Assembly: GCF_010728725.1 (NCBI RefSeq)
Contig: NZ_AP022606.1
Span: 3,782,001-3,846,000, forward strand
Reading direction: 5' to 3'
From: Mycobacterium branderi
GTDB lineage: Bacteria > Actinomycetota > Actinomycetes > Mycobacteriales > Mycobacteriaceae
Length of the DNA: 64,000 nt
A model generated the notes under the pieces. It saw nothing but the letters and a program-made list of their open reading frames with translations, was not told the origin of the DNA and searched no databases. Both the position numbers and the translations under genes were made by a program. Below, piece after piece: positions 49,658-61,940 of the stretch. The stretch's first letter is position 1; every line of letters starts with the position of its first letter.

Positions 49658-52444
49658 ATGGGGTTGCGGGATCACCAGGAAAGCCGGACTGCCGAGCACG
49701 CCCGCCGCGGCTACCACGCATGGGCAAATTCGCGCGGGCGGATTGGTCCGGGCGTACTCTGCCCCCAACAGCGCGTGGCTCAGGAGGCTCTGTATCCGGT
49801 GCAAACAGAGACCGCGTCGAAGTGGCCGCTAGTCGCCCGTGATGACGAGTTCCGCCAGGCAATGGCCGCACTCGGCGACGACTCGGAATTCCGGGGCGTC
49901 GCATTGGTCGGTGCCAGCGGGGTGGGCAAATCGACGCTCGGCCGCGCGCTCGCGGCGGCTGTCGAAGCGCGAGGGGAGACGGTGCGCTTCGTGCTGGGCA
50001 CCGAAACGGGCCGCGAGGTGCCGTTGGGCGCATTCTCGCGCGCCGTCACCGTCGACGCGGCGCATGAGCCCGCCACGATGCTGGCCGCCGCGCACGCGAC
50101 CCTGGAAAAGGATGCGAACCTCGTGGTCGTCGTCGACGACGCCCAGCTGCTCGACCCGCTGTCGGCCACGTTGGTGTATCAGCTCGCGGTCAACGGCAGC
50201 GCGCGCCTGGTCGTGACGATCCGGTCGGGCGAGCCGGTGCTCGACGCGGTGACGGCGCTGAGCAAAGAACGGCTGTTGCTGACCCTGCACATCGACGCGT
50301 TCACCCCCGAGCAGACCGGGGAGCTGGCGCGCCGAGTGCTGGGCGGTGTGGTCGAGCAGCGATTGGTCGACGAGCTCTACGCCCGCAGCGGCGGAAACCT
50401 GCTGTTGCTGCGGGGCCTGCTCAGTGCCGGCCGGGAGAACGGGGTGCTGGTCCACGCCGACGACGGCTGGCGGCTTCGCGGCCCGCTGCGCGCGGACCGC
50501 GAACTCTACGACTTGCTCGAGTTTCGGCTGCGATCCCTGACTCCCGAAGAGCTGGAAGCGGTGGAGATCTTGGCCACCGGAGAGCTGCTGGACTGGGAGA
50601 TCCTGCGCGGGCTTTGCGACGCGGACGCGGTGGCCCGTCTGGAGCGTCGGGGCATGATCCAACTGCTCGCCGACGGATCCGAGACCGTTGTGCAGTTGAA
50701 TCACCCCGTTCTGGGGGACGCCGCAATCCGGCTCGCCGGTGTGGTTCGCTCGCGGCAACTCAATGGTCTTCTGGCACAAGCACTTCAGAAACACCTGCGA
50801 GCCGGAGGGCGTCGTTCGCGACTGCCCGACCTGCGTGGCCAGATCCGGCTGGCGCAGTTCATGATGCGAAGCGACTTGGAGCCGGACCTCGACGTGATCA
50901 TCACCGCCGCGGCAAGCGCGGTCACCATGTCGAACCTCGGCTACGGCGAAGAGTTGGCCCGATACGCACTGGACTGCGGCGGCGGTTTACGGGCCGCCAT
51001 CGTGCTCGCCGACGCGTTGAGCTGGCAGGGGCGCGGTGACGAAGCCGAGGTGGTGCTGTCCGGGTTCGACCCCGACAGCGGCGACGAGCTGCTGACCATG
51101 CGGTGGGGTTGTCTGCGTGCGGCGAACCTGTTCTGGCAGTGCGGGCGAACCGACGCCGCCCAACGGGTGCTCGAAAACGTCAGGGGCCGCGTCGGTTCCG
51201 AGGCAAGCGGCGCGATGGCGATGGCCCTGCAGGTCTCGTTTGCGTTCTTCTCCGGTGACGTCGCGACCACCATCGAAGTGGGTCCGAGCCTGTGCGCATC
51301 CAGCGTGCTTCCGTTGGCGACGGTGTGGGCGGCGGTGCCGACGGCTTGTGCGTTGGCCGGCGTCGGCCGGTTCGGCGAGGTCGCGCCCATCGTCGACGCC
51401 GGATTGCGGGCCGCGACGTCCAGCGAGTCCGGGCCGCAGCGGTTCGCCCTCGGCTTGGCCGAGGTGATGGCGCACACGGCCGCCGGTGATCAGCAGGCGG
51501 CCGAAGCGGCGGCGGAACGGTACGCCGCGATGGCTGCCGGTGTGCCCGCGGCAGACGCCATGGTGGCCGCGATATTCGGGCTCGTGCACCTTGCCGGCGG
51601 CGAGCTGCCCGCCGCGTGCTCGGCATTTGCCGACTCGATATCCGGTTTGTCGCAAGGCTTTCCGTCGGCATGGATGATGCTGGTCACCGCCTGGCAGGCG
51701 CAGGCCGAAGGTGCGCGGGGAGACAGCGACGCGGCAGCCGCCGCGTTGGACAAATCCCGGCAAGCCTATGGCCCGCAGGTTGCGGTATTCCTGCCGGAGC
51801 TCGAGTTGGCGCGAGCCTGGGAGCGAGCGTGCGCCGGCGAAACCACTGCGGCCCAATCGCATGCGATACATGCGGCGCAGATTGCACGGCGATCCGGGTT
51901 GCCCACCGTCGAGATGCGGGCACTGCACACCGCCGTACGGTTCGGCGATCGCTCGCATGCCTCGCGGCTGGGCGAGCTCGCCAAGACGCTGAACACTCCG
52001 ATGGCGGAGGCGATCGCGGCACATGCGCGCGGGCTTGCCGGCCACGACGGCGATCAGTTGGACTTCGCGGCAGACCGCTTCGCGGAGGTCGGTGCGCTGA
52101 CGCTTGCCGCCGACGCGGCCGCGCAGGCGGCGCGTGAGCACGACCGCAGCGGCCGCCGCGGCAAGGAGCTGGAGTCGTCAACCCGGGCGCACTGGCTGGC
52201 CAGCCAGTACGAAATACGAACTCCGGCGGTCAAAGCCGCGGCACGCCCGCTTCCGATCACCGACCGTGAACGCGAGATCGCGATGTTGGTGGCGAGCGGC
52301 TTGTCCAACCGCCAGATCGCCGATCGGCTGTCGGTGTCGGTGCGAACGGTGGACGGGCACCTGTACCGCACGTTCGCCAAGCTGGGGATTGAGCGACGCG
52401 ACCAGCTGGTGAACTTGCTCAATGGGGTCCGGTCCGCCAGGTAG
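49658..52444 (+). CDS. LuxR-family regulator with large ATPase domain (LAL type)
   Basis: A 928-residue transcription factor of the MalT/LAL type. An ATPase domain has Walker A GASGVGKS near residue 85 and Walker B LVVVVDDAQLLD; helical TPR-like repeats follow over about 500 residues; the C terminus carries a LuxR helix-turn-helix (ITDREREIAMLVASGLSNRQIADRLSVS, then VRTVDGHLYRTFAKLG). It probably senses a small molecule and activates neighbouring genes, of which the oxidoreductase group on its right is a candidate. ATG 49658 has AGAAGGG before it. GTG 49799, with AGGAGG 11 bases away, would remove 47 atypical residues and is a real alternative. Confidence 0.88.
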   Translation: MGLRDHQESRTAEHARRGYHAWANSRGRIGPGVLCPQQRVAQEALYPVQTETASKWPLVARDDEFRQAMAALGDDSEFRGVALVGASGVGKSTLGRALAAAVEARGETVRFVLGTETGREVPLGAFSRAVTVDAAHEPATMLAAAHATLEKDANLVVVVDDAQLLDPLSATLVYQLAVNGSARLVVTIRSGEPVLDAVTALSKERLLLTLHIDAFTPEQTGELARRVLGGVVEQRLVDELYARSGGNLLLLRGLLSAGRENGVLVHADDGWRLRGPLRADRELYDLLEFRLRSLTPEELEAVEILATGELLDWEILRGLCDADAVARLERRGMIQLLADGSETVVQLNHPVLGDAAIRLAGVVRSRQLNGLLAQALQKHLRAGGRRSRLPDLRGQIRLAQFMMRSDLEPDLDVIITAAASAVTMSNLGYGEELARYALDCGGGLRAAIVLADALSWQGRGDEAEVVLSGFDPDSGDELLTMRWGCLRAANLFWQCGRTDAAQRVLENVRGRVGSEASGAMAMALQVSFAFFSGDVATTIEVGPSLCASSVLPLATVWAAVPTACALAGVGRFGEVAPIVDAGLRAATSSESGPQRFALGLAEVMAHTAAGDQQAAEAAAERYAAMAAGVPAADAMVAAIFGLVHLAGGELPAACSAFADSISGLSQGFPSAWMMLVTAWQAQAEGARGDSDAAAAALDKSRQAYGPQVAVFLPELELARAWERACAGETTAAQSHAIHAAQIARRSGLPTVEMRALHTAVRFGDRSHASRLGELAKTLNTPMAEAIAAHARGLAGHDGDQLDFAADRFAEVGALTLAADAAAQAAREHDRSGRRGKELESSTRAHWLASQYEIRTPAVKAAARPLPITDREREIAMLVASGLSNRQIADRLSVSVRTVDGHLYRTFAKLGIERRDQLVNLLNGVRSAR

Positions 52445-53830
52445 TTATCCCGCAACCAATTCCGGCTCGGGGACCGCGGCCTCAAGTCGGGCCTGGCGCC
52501 GGCCTGTGGTGGCAACCCGCGCGATAACCGACGGCCGCAGCAACCGCGTCGGCGGGTCGACGAGGTTCATCACCCGCACGAATTCTTCGGTGACGACCGG
52601 ATCGGATGCGGCGGCGGCAAGCACGTGCGCGGTGTACCAATTCGACAATCGCATGGACACCGAACGTCGTCCCTGGGCCTGAGGCAGGGCAAGGTCCGCA
52701 CCCGAAGCCATCTTCCAGACCGACTTGATCGTCTTGGCGGCTGCGCGGAAAAACCGCCGGGGCAGATCGTGGTCTCCGCGAAGCAGGCAGTCGCGCAAGG
52801 CAATTGCCTCCAGGGCGGCCACCGACATGCCTTGTCCGTAGACCGGATTGAAGCTACAGATCGCGTCTCCGAAGACCAGCAGCCCGGCCGGGAAGTGCAG
52901 CATCTTGTCGTAGCGTCGCCACTTGCTGGCGGGGTAACGGTGATGGCACGGCTCGGACAGCGGCTCGGCCGCTTTCATCGCGGCGATCATCGGTGCCGGG
53001 GCGAACTGCTCGGCAAAGCTAATCATGCCGGCCGGATCGGCAGGGGGTTCGTGTCCGCTGAGACCGGCCAGCGTGAGCATCCAGGTGTCGTTTTCGTAGG
53101 CGAACAGCGCCCCGCCGGTCGGCCGGTCCGGCAACGGACCGATCAGAATCAGCTTTTCGTCGAGCGTGTTCGGCGGTATCCGCAACATCTGACTGACGTA
53201 GGCCACCTTGACCACGATGTGTTCCTCGGGCGGACGCCGATAGCCCAAATTCTCCAGGAACGCCGGTGTCCGCGCGGCACGGCCCGTCGCATCGACGACG
53301 AGATCGGCTTCCATGAAGACGTTCTCGCCGGTGTCGCGATCCGCCACCAGCGCGCCGGCCACTCGACCGGTCCCGTCGCCGAACAAGTTGACCACGTCGT
53401 GGCCGTCGAGCAGCGTCACGTTGGCGAACCGTCGCAACCGCGCCCGCACATGCGACTCCAGAAACGGCCTGCTGGCCAGGTATGAGGTCACCGCGCCCGG
53501 GTCGGCGAATCTGCCCGAGCGGTTCAGGTCATGGCCGGCGAAGCGAAGCCACACGCGTGTACCGTCGCCGCCCTCCAGGACGTTGGCGCCCGCGGTGACG
53601 AGCTCGTCGAGCAGTTCGGGAAACAGCTCGTCCAGAATGCGCGAGCCTGTGCTCAGCAGACCGTGAACGTGGCGGCTCTGCGGCACGCCGCGCCGGTGCA
53701 CCGCGTCGTGTCGCAGAGTGTCGCGCTCCACCACCGTGACGGTGGAGTAGAAGTCGGCCAGAACGCGGGCGGCCAGCAACCCGCCCATGCTTGCGCCCAG
53801 GACGACGGCGTGATCGCCGACCTTGCCCAT
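52445..53830 (-). CDS. FAD-dependent oxidoreductase, aromatic-hydroxylase-like
   Basis: A 461-residue flavoprotein of the PHBH-like group. The FAD motif is VVLGASMGGLLAARVL at the N terminus, with an Arg-Gly-Val-Pro-Gln-x-x-His segment (RRGVPQSRHVHGLL) near residue 47, DLVVDATGRAARTP near 180, and the second flavin site LVFGDAICSFNPVYGQGMSVAALEA near 330. Substrate unknown, possibly a polyketide or aromatic lipid. It sits five bases after the SnoaL-like gene, so they form an operon, and abuts the LuxR gene end to end. Confidence 0.85.
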   Translation of the reverse strand: MGKVGDHAVVLGASMGGLLAARVLADFYSTVTVVERDTLRHDAVHRRGVPQSRHVHGLLSTGSRILDELFPELLDELVTAGANVLEGGDGTRVWLRFAGHDLNRSGRFADPGAVTSYLASRPFLESHVRARLRRFANVTLLDGHDVVNLFGDGTGRVAGALVADRDTGENVFMEADLVVDATGRAARTPAFLENLGYRRPPEEHIVVKVAYVSQMLRIPPNTLDEKLILIGPLPDRPTGGALFAYENDTWMLTLAGLSGHEPPADPAGMISFAEQFAPAPMIAAMKAAEPLSEPCHHRYPASKWRRYDKMLHFPAGLLVFGDAICSFNPVYGQGMSVAALEAIALRDCLLRGDHDLPRRFFRAAAKTIKSVWKMASGADLALPQAQGRRSVSMRLSNWYTAHVLAAAASDPVVTEEFVRVMNLVDPPTRLLRPSVIARVATTGRRQARLEAAVPEPELVAG

Positions 53831-53835
53831 CGCGA

Positions 53836-54216
53836 TCAGGCTTGCAGCTTCGCGAATTTGGCGCTGTCGGTGTGGATTTCACCGCGCACGACTTTGCCGT
53901 CGCCGTCGAACTTCAGCACGTTGACGAACGGCGATTCGGCGCTGCCTTTGTCATTGCCGAAACGGACGGTGCCGAGCACCACGACGTAGTCGCCGCCGTC
54001 GATGTATGTGTCCGGTTCGACGCTCACCGTGGACCAGTAGTCCGGCAGCCGGCCCATCATCTCGATGATGGCGTCGCGGCCGTGGATCTCCCCGCCGGGC
54101 GGAATCTCGTCGGAGGACACCCAGACCGCGTCTTGGGCGTAGGACTCCTTCAATGTGGCCAAATCCCCGCGGCTGAACGCTTCGTGTGCCGACCTGGCGG
54201 TATCGACGTTCGACAT
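53836..54216 (-). CDS. SnoaL/NTF2-like protein
   Basis: A 126-residue cone-shaped NTF2-fold protein (ARSAHEAFSRGDLATLKESYAQDAVW, then GGEIHGRDAIIEMM, DGGDYVVVLGTVRF). Such proteins are cyclases, isomerases or binding proteins; the exact reaction cannot be told. GGAGG lies 8 bases before ATG 54216 on the minus strand. A longer frame to 54255 is disfavoured for lacking that site. First gene of the operon with the FAD protein. Confidence 0.85.
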   Translation of the reverse strand: MSNVDTARSAHEAFSRGDLATLKESYAQDAVWVSSDEIPPGGEIHGRDAIIEMMGRLPDYWSTVSVEPDTYIDGGDYVVVLGTVRFGNDKGSAESPFVNVLKFDGDGKVVRGEIHTDSAKFAKLQA

Positions 54217-54387
54217 TTCGCTGGCCTCCCTGGTCGTGTTTCGGGTGCGCAGCACCCTGGTGACCAGTCGACTATTCCGCCGACGCGGCGAGCGCGAATA
54301 GGGTAGTCGGCTACCTCAATTCCCGATGGCGGGGGCGGACCGGCTTACGCGACGTAGGATCAGGCCAGCCCACGTCTGGAGATTCTG

Positions 54388-55848
54388 GTGGTTGACATCG
54401 CGGACAAACGCCCCTTGAAGATCGCGATCATCGGCGCCGGCATGTCGGGCCTGTGCATGGCGGTCAAGTTGCAACAGGCCGGCATCGACTCGTACACCAT
54501 ATTCGAGAAGGCCGACGACGTCGGCGGAACCTGGCGCGACAACACCTACCCGGGACTCACCTGCGACGTGCCGTCGCGGTATTACTCCTATTCGTTTCGA
54601 CCCAACCCGGACTGGTCGCATCTGCTGCCGCCGGGTCCGGAGATCCAGGCCTACTTCCGAAGGGTGGCCGACGAGCGGGCCATCCGCCCGCACATCAGGT
54701 TCGGCACCGACGTCACGTCGGCACGATACGACGACGGGCGCTGGCGGCTGACCACCGCCGACGGCGAGGAGTTCTTCGACGTGCTCATCACCGCCACCGG
54801 CGTGCTGCGGGTACCCCGTTATCCGGACATCCCGGGCCGGGAGACGTTCGCGGGTCCGGCTTTTCATTCGTCGCGCTGGGATCATTCGGTTTCCTTGCCG
54901 GACAAGCGGATCGGGTTGATCGGCACGGGATCGACCGGTGTGCAGATCGTCGCGGAGCTCGGTGGCAAGGTCCGGGCACTGACGGTGTTTCAGCGCACCG
55001 CGCAGTGGATCTGCCCGATGCCCAACCTGCGCTACTCTGCGCTGACCCGGGCGGCGTTGCGCCGCTGGCCGCGGCTAAACGATGTGCCGTATCGATTTTG
55101 GGGTTGGTACGTGCGGCGCATGTTCGGCCGGGCACCGATTCGTCCCGGCTTCCAGCGCAGACTCTTTCAGGTTCAATGCCGATGGAATCTGCGGCTCTCG
55201 GTGCGCGACCCGGCATTACGGGCCAAGCTCACCCCGAAGGACCAGCCGATGTGCAAGCGGCTGATCTTTGCCGGCCACTTCTACCGATCCGTGCAGCAGC
55301 CGGGCGTCGAGGTGGTCACCGACGCGATCGACCACATCGAGCCGCGCGGTGTCGTCACCGCCGACGGCGTCCTGCACGAGCTGGACCTACTCGTCTACGC
55401 CACCGGCTTCGACGCCCGCGCCTATGTGCGGCCGCTGCAGCTGATCGGCGAAGGCGGGCTCGCTCTGGAGGAAGCCTGGGCCGACGGGCCACAGGCATAC
55501 CGGTCGGTCGCAGTGCCCGGCTTCCCGAACCTGTTCATGCTGATGGGCCCGCACTCGCCGATCGGCAACCAGTCGCTGGTGCCGATCGCGGAGGATCAGG
55601 CCGACTATGCGATGTGGTGGATCAACCAGATCCGGGACGGAAACATCCGTGCCGCCGCGCCCACCGAGGTGGCCACCAAGGACTACAACGAGAGCATGAA
55701 AGCCGCGATGCCGCAAACGATCTGGGTCACCGGCTGCAACAGCTGGTATCTGGGCAAGGACGGTCTGCCCGAGTTGTTCCCGTGGGAACCCGAGCGTCAC
55801 CGCGAACTACTGCGTGAGCCCGATCTCGCCGACTTCGACGTCCGCTGA
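54388..55848 (+). CDS. Flavin-containing (Baeyer-Villiger-type) monooxygenase
   Basis: A 486-residue FAD/NADPH enzyme. It has IAIIGAGMSGLCMAVKL (FAD), GGTWRDNTYPGLTCDVPS, the Baeyer-Villiger fingerprint FAGPAFHSSRWDH near residue 153, and GLIGTGSTGVQIVAEL (NADPH) near 175. Relatives such as EthA oxidise ketones or sulfur compounds; the natural substrate is unknown. TGGAGA lies before GTG 54388. It converges on the SDR gene with zero gap (TGATCA). Confidence 0.93.
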   Translation: MVDIADKRPLKIAIIGAGMSGLCMAVKLQQAGIDSYTIFEKADDVGGTWRDNTYPGLTCDVPSRYYSYSFRPNPDWSHLLPPGPEIQAYFRRVADERAIRPHIRFGTDVTSARYDDGRWRLTTADGEEFFDVLITATGVLRVPRYPDIPGRETFAGPAFHSSRWDHSVSLPDKRIGLIGTGSTGVQIVAELGGKVRALTVFQRTAQWICPMPNLRYSALTRAALRRWPRLNDVPYRFWGWYVRRMFGRAPIRPGFQRRLFQVQCRWNLRLSVRDPALRAKLTPKDQPMCKRLIFAGHFYRSVQQPGVEVVTDAIDHIEPRGVVTADGVLHELDLLVYATGFDARAYVRPLQLIGEGGLALEEAWADGPQAYRSVAVPGFPNLFMLMGPHSPIGNQSLVPIAEDQADYAMWWINQIRDGNIRAAAPTEVATKDYNESMKAAMPQTIWVTGCNSWYLGKDGLPELFPWEPERHRELLREPDLADFDVR

Positions 55849-56673
55849 TCAGGACGTCCCGGACCGCTTCGCATACCCGGTGCGCTGCCCGACATCCACG
55901 GTGGTGAACACCCGCTCGCTACCCAATGCTCGGCCGAGCGCCTCGCCCAGTCGCTGCGGCAGGAAACGTTGAACGGCCACTGCGGCGCCTATCGAGCGCG
56001 GAACCAACACGCGCGCTTTCGGTTTGACGATCAGGTTGGCCACCGCCTTGGCGACGTCGTCGGGCTCGGCGTTGCGGAATCCCTTCGCGTGTCCCACGCC
56101 GGCGATCATCTCGGTATTCGTCAACGTCGGTAGCACCGCGGAGAAGTGGACGCCGCTGCCGCGGTTTTCCAGGCGGACGGTGTCGGTGAATCCGAGCACG
56201 GCATGCTTGGTGGCGCAATAGGTGGCAATGCCGGCCGTCGGCAGCACGCTGCCAAGCGACGCGATGTTGATGACGTGACCGCGACCGCGCGGCAGCATGC
56301 GCTGCGCGGCCAGCTTGGTCCCCAGGATCACGCCGTAGATGTTGACGTCCAGCAGCCGCTTGGTGACGGCGTCGGACTCCTCGACCGCGCTGCCCACCGC
56401 GATGACGCCGGCGTTGTTCACCAAGACGTCGATGGGCCCGAGTTGCTCTTCGACCGCGTCGAGGAAATCGGTGAAGGACTGGCGGTCCGTCACGTCCAGG
56501 CGGCGGTGGCAATCCAGGCCGACGCCGGCCTCGGTGGCCGCCGTTTCGTCGACGTCGCCGATCGCCACCTCGGCGCCCAATCCGTGCAGAAGGCTCGCGG
56601 TAGCCAAGCCGATGCCCCGAGCACCGCCGGTGATCGCGACGACCTTTCCCGCGACAGGCATGGGCCACATCAT
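55849..56673 (-). CDS. Short-chain dehydrogenase/reductase
   Basis: A 274-residue classical SDR with TGGARGIG (cofactor loop near residue 15), NNAG near 87, catalytic Ser in NIASLGS and YxxxK in TYCATKHA near 152-156. The Asp in GDVDE suggests NAD(H) preference. The C-terminal hydrophobic and basic end is common to mycobacterial lipid-acting SDRs. ATG 56673 or the next ATG 56670 may be used. It is divergent from cobN; a -10 on the minus strand (TACCGT) overlaps that of cobN. Confidence 0.9.
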   Translation of the reverse strand: MMWPMPVAGKVVAITGGARGIGLATASLLHGLGAEVAIGDVDETAATEAGVGLDCHRRLDVTDRQSFTDFLDAVEEQLGPIDVLVNNAGVIAVGSAVEESDAVTKRLLDVNIYGVILGTKLAAQRMLPRGRGHVINIASLGSVLPTAGIATYCATKHAVLGFTDTVRLENRGSGVHFSAVLPTLTNTEMIAGVGHAKGFRNAEPDDVAKAVANLIVKPKARVLVPRSIGAAVAVQRFLPQRLGEALGRALGSERVFTTVDVGQRTGYAKRSGTS

Positions 56674-56689
56674 TTCACGCCGGCCGGCC

Positions 56690-56696
56690 TACGGTA
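56690..56696. promoter_or_regulatory. Overlapping divergent -10 elements (TACGGTA)
   Basis: The plus strand reads TACGGT (cobN, start GTG 56707) and the minus strand reads TACCGT (SDR, start ATG 56673) within the same seven bases. Both fit TANNNT, so one unit could be opened for transcription either way. Confidence 0.5.
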
Positions 56697-56706
56697 CGAA
56701 TGACGA

Positions 56707-60336
<3,630 letters not shown>

Positions 60337-60340
60337 CCGG

Positions 60341-60346
60341 TAAATT
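60341..60346 (+). promoter_or_regulatory. -10 for leaderless F420-type gene (TAAATT)
   Basis: TAAATT is 6 bases before GTG 60353, and only 4 bases after the cobN stop, so this gene has its own start although it follows cobN closely. Confidence 0.55.
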
Positions 60347-60352
60347 GGGGCC

Positions 60353-60736
60353 GTGGCACCCACTTTTGCCGACCTCGCGAAGTCGCGCTATGTCTTGCTG
60401 ACCACCTTCACCAAGGACGGACGCGCCAAGCCGACTCCGGTATGGGCGGCGCCCGACGGAGACCGGTTGCTGGTCATCAGCGAGGAAAAGTCGTGGAAGG
60501 TCAAAAGGATCCGCAACACCCCGCGGGTGACGCTGGCGATCTGCGACCTTCGTGGGCGCCCCAAGAGTGAGCCGATCGAGGCGACGGCCACCATCCTCGA
60601 GAAGACCTACAACGGCTCGGTCTACCAGGCCATCGGCGAGAAGTACGGAATCGTCGGCGCGGTGTTCAACTTCTTCAGCAAAATGCGTGGCGGCATGGAG
60701 AAGAACGTCGGAATCGAGTTGAGCGCCGCTACGTAG
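60353..60736 (+). CDS. F420/flavin split-barrel protein (Rv2061c-like)
   Basis: A 127-residue PPOX-class protein: FADLAKSRYVLLTTFTKDGRAKPTPVWAA starts the barrel, then EEKSWKVKRIRNTPRVTLAICDLRG with the basic cofactor patch and YNGSVYQAIGEKYG near the end. Matches the TIGR03666 type seen as Rv2061c beside cobN in M. tuberculosis. Reaction unknown. Its stop overlaps the stop of the converging hydrolase by eight bases within the palindrome CTACGTAG. Confidence 0.88.
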   Translation: MAPTFADLAKSRYVLLTTFTKDGRAKPTPVWAAPDGDRLLVISEEKSWKVKRIRNTPRVTLAICDLRGRPKSEPIEATATILEKTYNGSVYQAIGEKYGIVGAVFNFFSKMRGGMEKNVGIELSAAT

Positions 60737-61433
60737 CGTCGTGCAGGTGCTCCCTGAAGAACGCGAAGACCCGCGCCCACGCATCCTGGGTAGCGGCTTG
60801 GTTGTAGCCGAAACCGGTGATGCGAAGCAGCGGTTGGGCCGGCAGCTTGTTGGCGAAGCTATGCCCCGCGTGCGGATAGACCTTGACGTCGTTCGGAATG
60901 GCCTTCTGCTCGAGAACCCGCTGCAGCTTTTTCGGCGCCCCGATTCCCAGTGGATCCCGACTGCCGAAGCTGGCCACAACGGGGCACGCCCCGTCCAGCA
61001 CCTCGTTGAGGTGGCGCGGCAACGGCGTGCCGTAGAACGGTGCTGAGGCGCCAAAACCCTTGGGCGACATGACCAATGCGAACTGGCCTCCCATGCAGAA
61101 ACCGGCGATGCCGACCTTGCCCGAGCACTGCGGCAGCGACAGCAGGTGGTCGCGGGCAGCCAGGATGTCATCTTGTGCGCGACCGGCGCGCTGGGTCATC
61201 AACTCCCGCATGACCTTCGGGACGCAGCGTGCCCGTCCGCCGCGCGCGAACAGGTTCGGGGTGATCGCAATGTATCCCGCCGCGGCGATGTGGTCGTTGA
61301 TCGACTCTTTGTCCGGTCCGTAGCCGATGGCGTCGTGAATCACCACCACGCCCGGAAAGGGGCCTTGCCCGTCGGGAACGTCGAGCAGCGCGTCGATCGG
61401 CCCGGCCGGGGTGTCCATCTGAATTGTCGTCAC
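60729..61433 (-). CDS. Dienelactone hydrolase-family protein (Rv2054-like)
   Basis: A 234-residue alpha/beta hydrolase. The nucleophile is Cys in IAGFCMGGQFAL near residue 112, with Asp in FGSRDPLG and His in PHAGHSF, giving the Cys-Asp-His triad of dienelactone hydrolases. VVVIHDAIGYGPDKESINDHIA near the N terminus forms the oxyanion strand. It may open lactones or act on other esters; position and features match Rv2054. ATG 61433 is the start. Confidence 0.92.
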   Translation of the reverse strand: MTTIQMDTPAGPIDALLDVPDGQGPFPGVVVIHDAIGYGPDKESINDHIAAAGYIAITPNLFARGGRARCVPKVMRELMTQRAGRAQDDILAARDHLLSLPQCSGKVGIAGFCMGGQFALVMSPKGFGASAPFYGTPLPRHLNEVLDGACPVVASFGSRDPLGIGAPKKLQRVLEQKAIPNDVKVYPHAGHSFANKLPAQPLLRITGFGYNQAATQDAWARVFAFFREHLHDAT

Positions 61434-61501
61434 GAAAAGACATCTAACCGCGCTGCGCGCGGCGACGGAACTCCCACAGCGGGCGCGAGCGTTGGCATCA
61501 C

Positions 61502-61930
61502 ATGGTGGCGCGACTGTTTTTGGTTTACGTCCTCGTCGAGCTCGCGGTGGTGGTGGCGCTGGCCCACACGATCGGGCTCGGGTGGACGCTGCTGGTGCTG
61601 CTGGGCACCGTCGTCGCCGGTGCCGCGCTGGCCGGATCGCGGGTCAAGCGTGAGCTCGCGGACCTGGTGGCCGGCCGCAGCCCGGTGACCGACGGCGCGC
61701 TGACCGCCCTGGGCGCTGGCCTGCTCGTCGTCCCGGGACTGGTCAGCAGCGCCGTCGGGTTGCTGCTGCTTCTGCCGCCCACGCGAACAGTCGCCCGCCC
61801 GCTGGTGGTTGCGATGGTCGCCCGCCGCCTCGGCCGGCCTCTGGTCGCCGCCGGCCGACCCGTCCGGCCCGACGTCATCGACGGCGAGGTCATCGACGTC
61901 ACCGACGTCGAACCGCCCCGGCTGGCTTAG
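61502..61930 (+). CDS. fxsA: FxsA-family membrane protein
   Basis: A 142-residue cytoplasmic-membrane protein of the FxsA family (E. coli FxsA relieves phage T7 exclusion by F). Hydrophobic segments cover FLVYVLVELAVVVALAHTIG, LLVLLGTVVAGAALAG and GLLVVPGLVSSAVGLLLLLPPTR, the last with the conserved PG and LLPPTR. The C-terminal acidic tail is soluble. Function in mycobacteria unknown. The amidohydrolase gene follows. Confidence 0.92.
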   Translation: MVARLFLVYVLVELAVVVALAHTIGLGWTLLVLLGTVVAGAALAGSRVKRELADLVAGRSPVTDGALTALGAGLLVVPGLVSSAVGLLLLLPPTRTVARPLVVAMVARRLGRPLVAAGRPVRPDVIDGEVIDVTDVEPPRLA

Positions 61931-61933
61931 TTT
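61928..61933 (+). promoter_or_regulatory. -10 for leaderless amidohydrolase gene (TAGTTT)
   Basis: TAGTTT overlaps the fxsA stop codon and is 7 bases before GTG 61941. It would give a leaderless message inside an apparent operon. Confidence 0.45.
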
Positions 61934-61940
61934 TGCGGCT

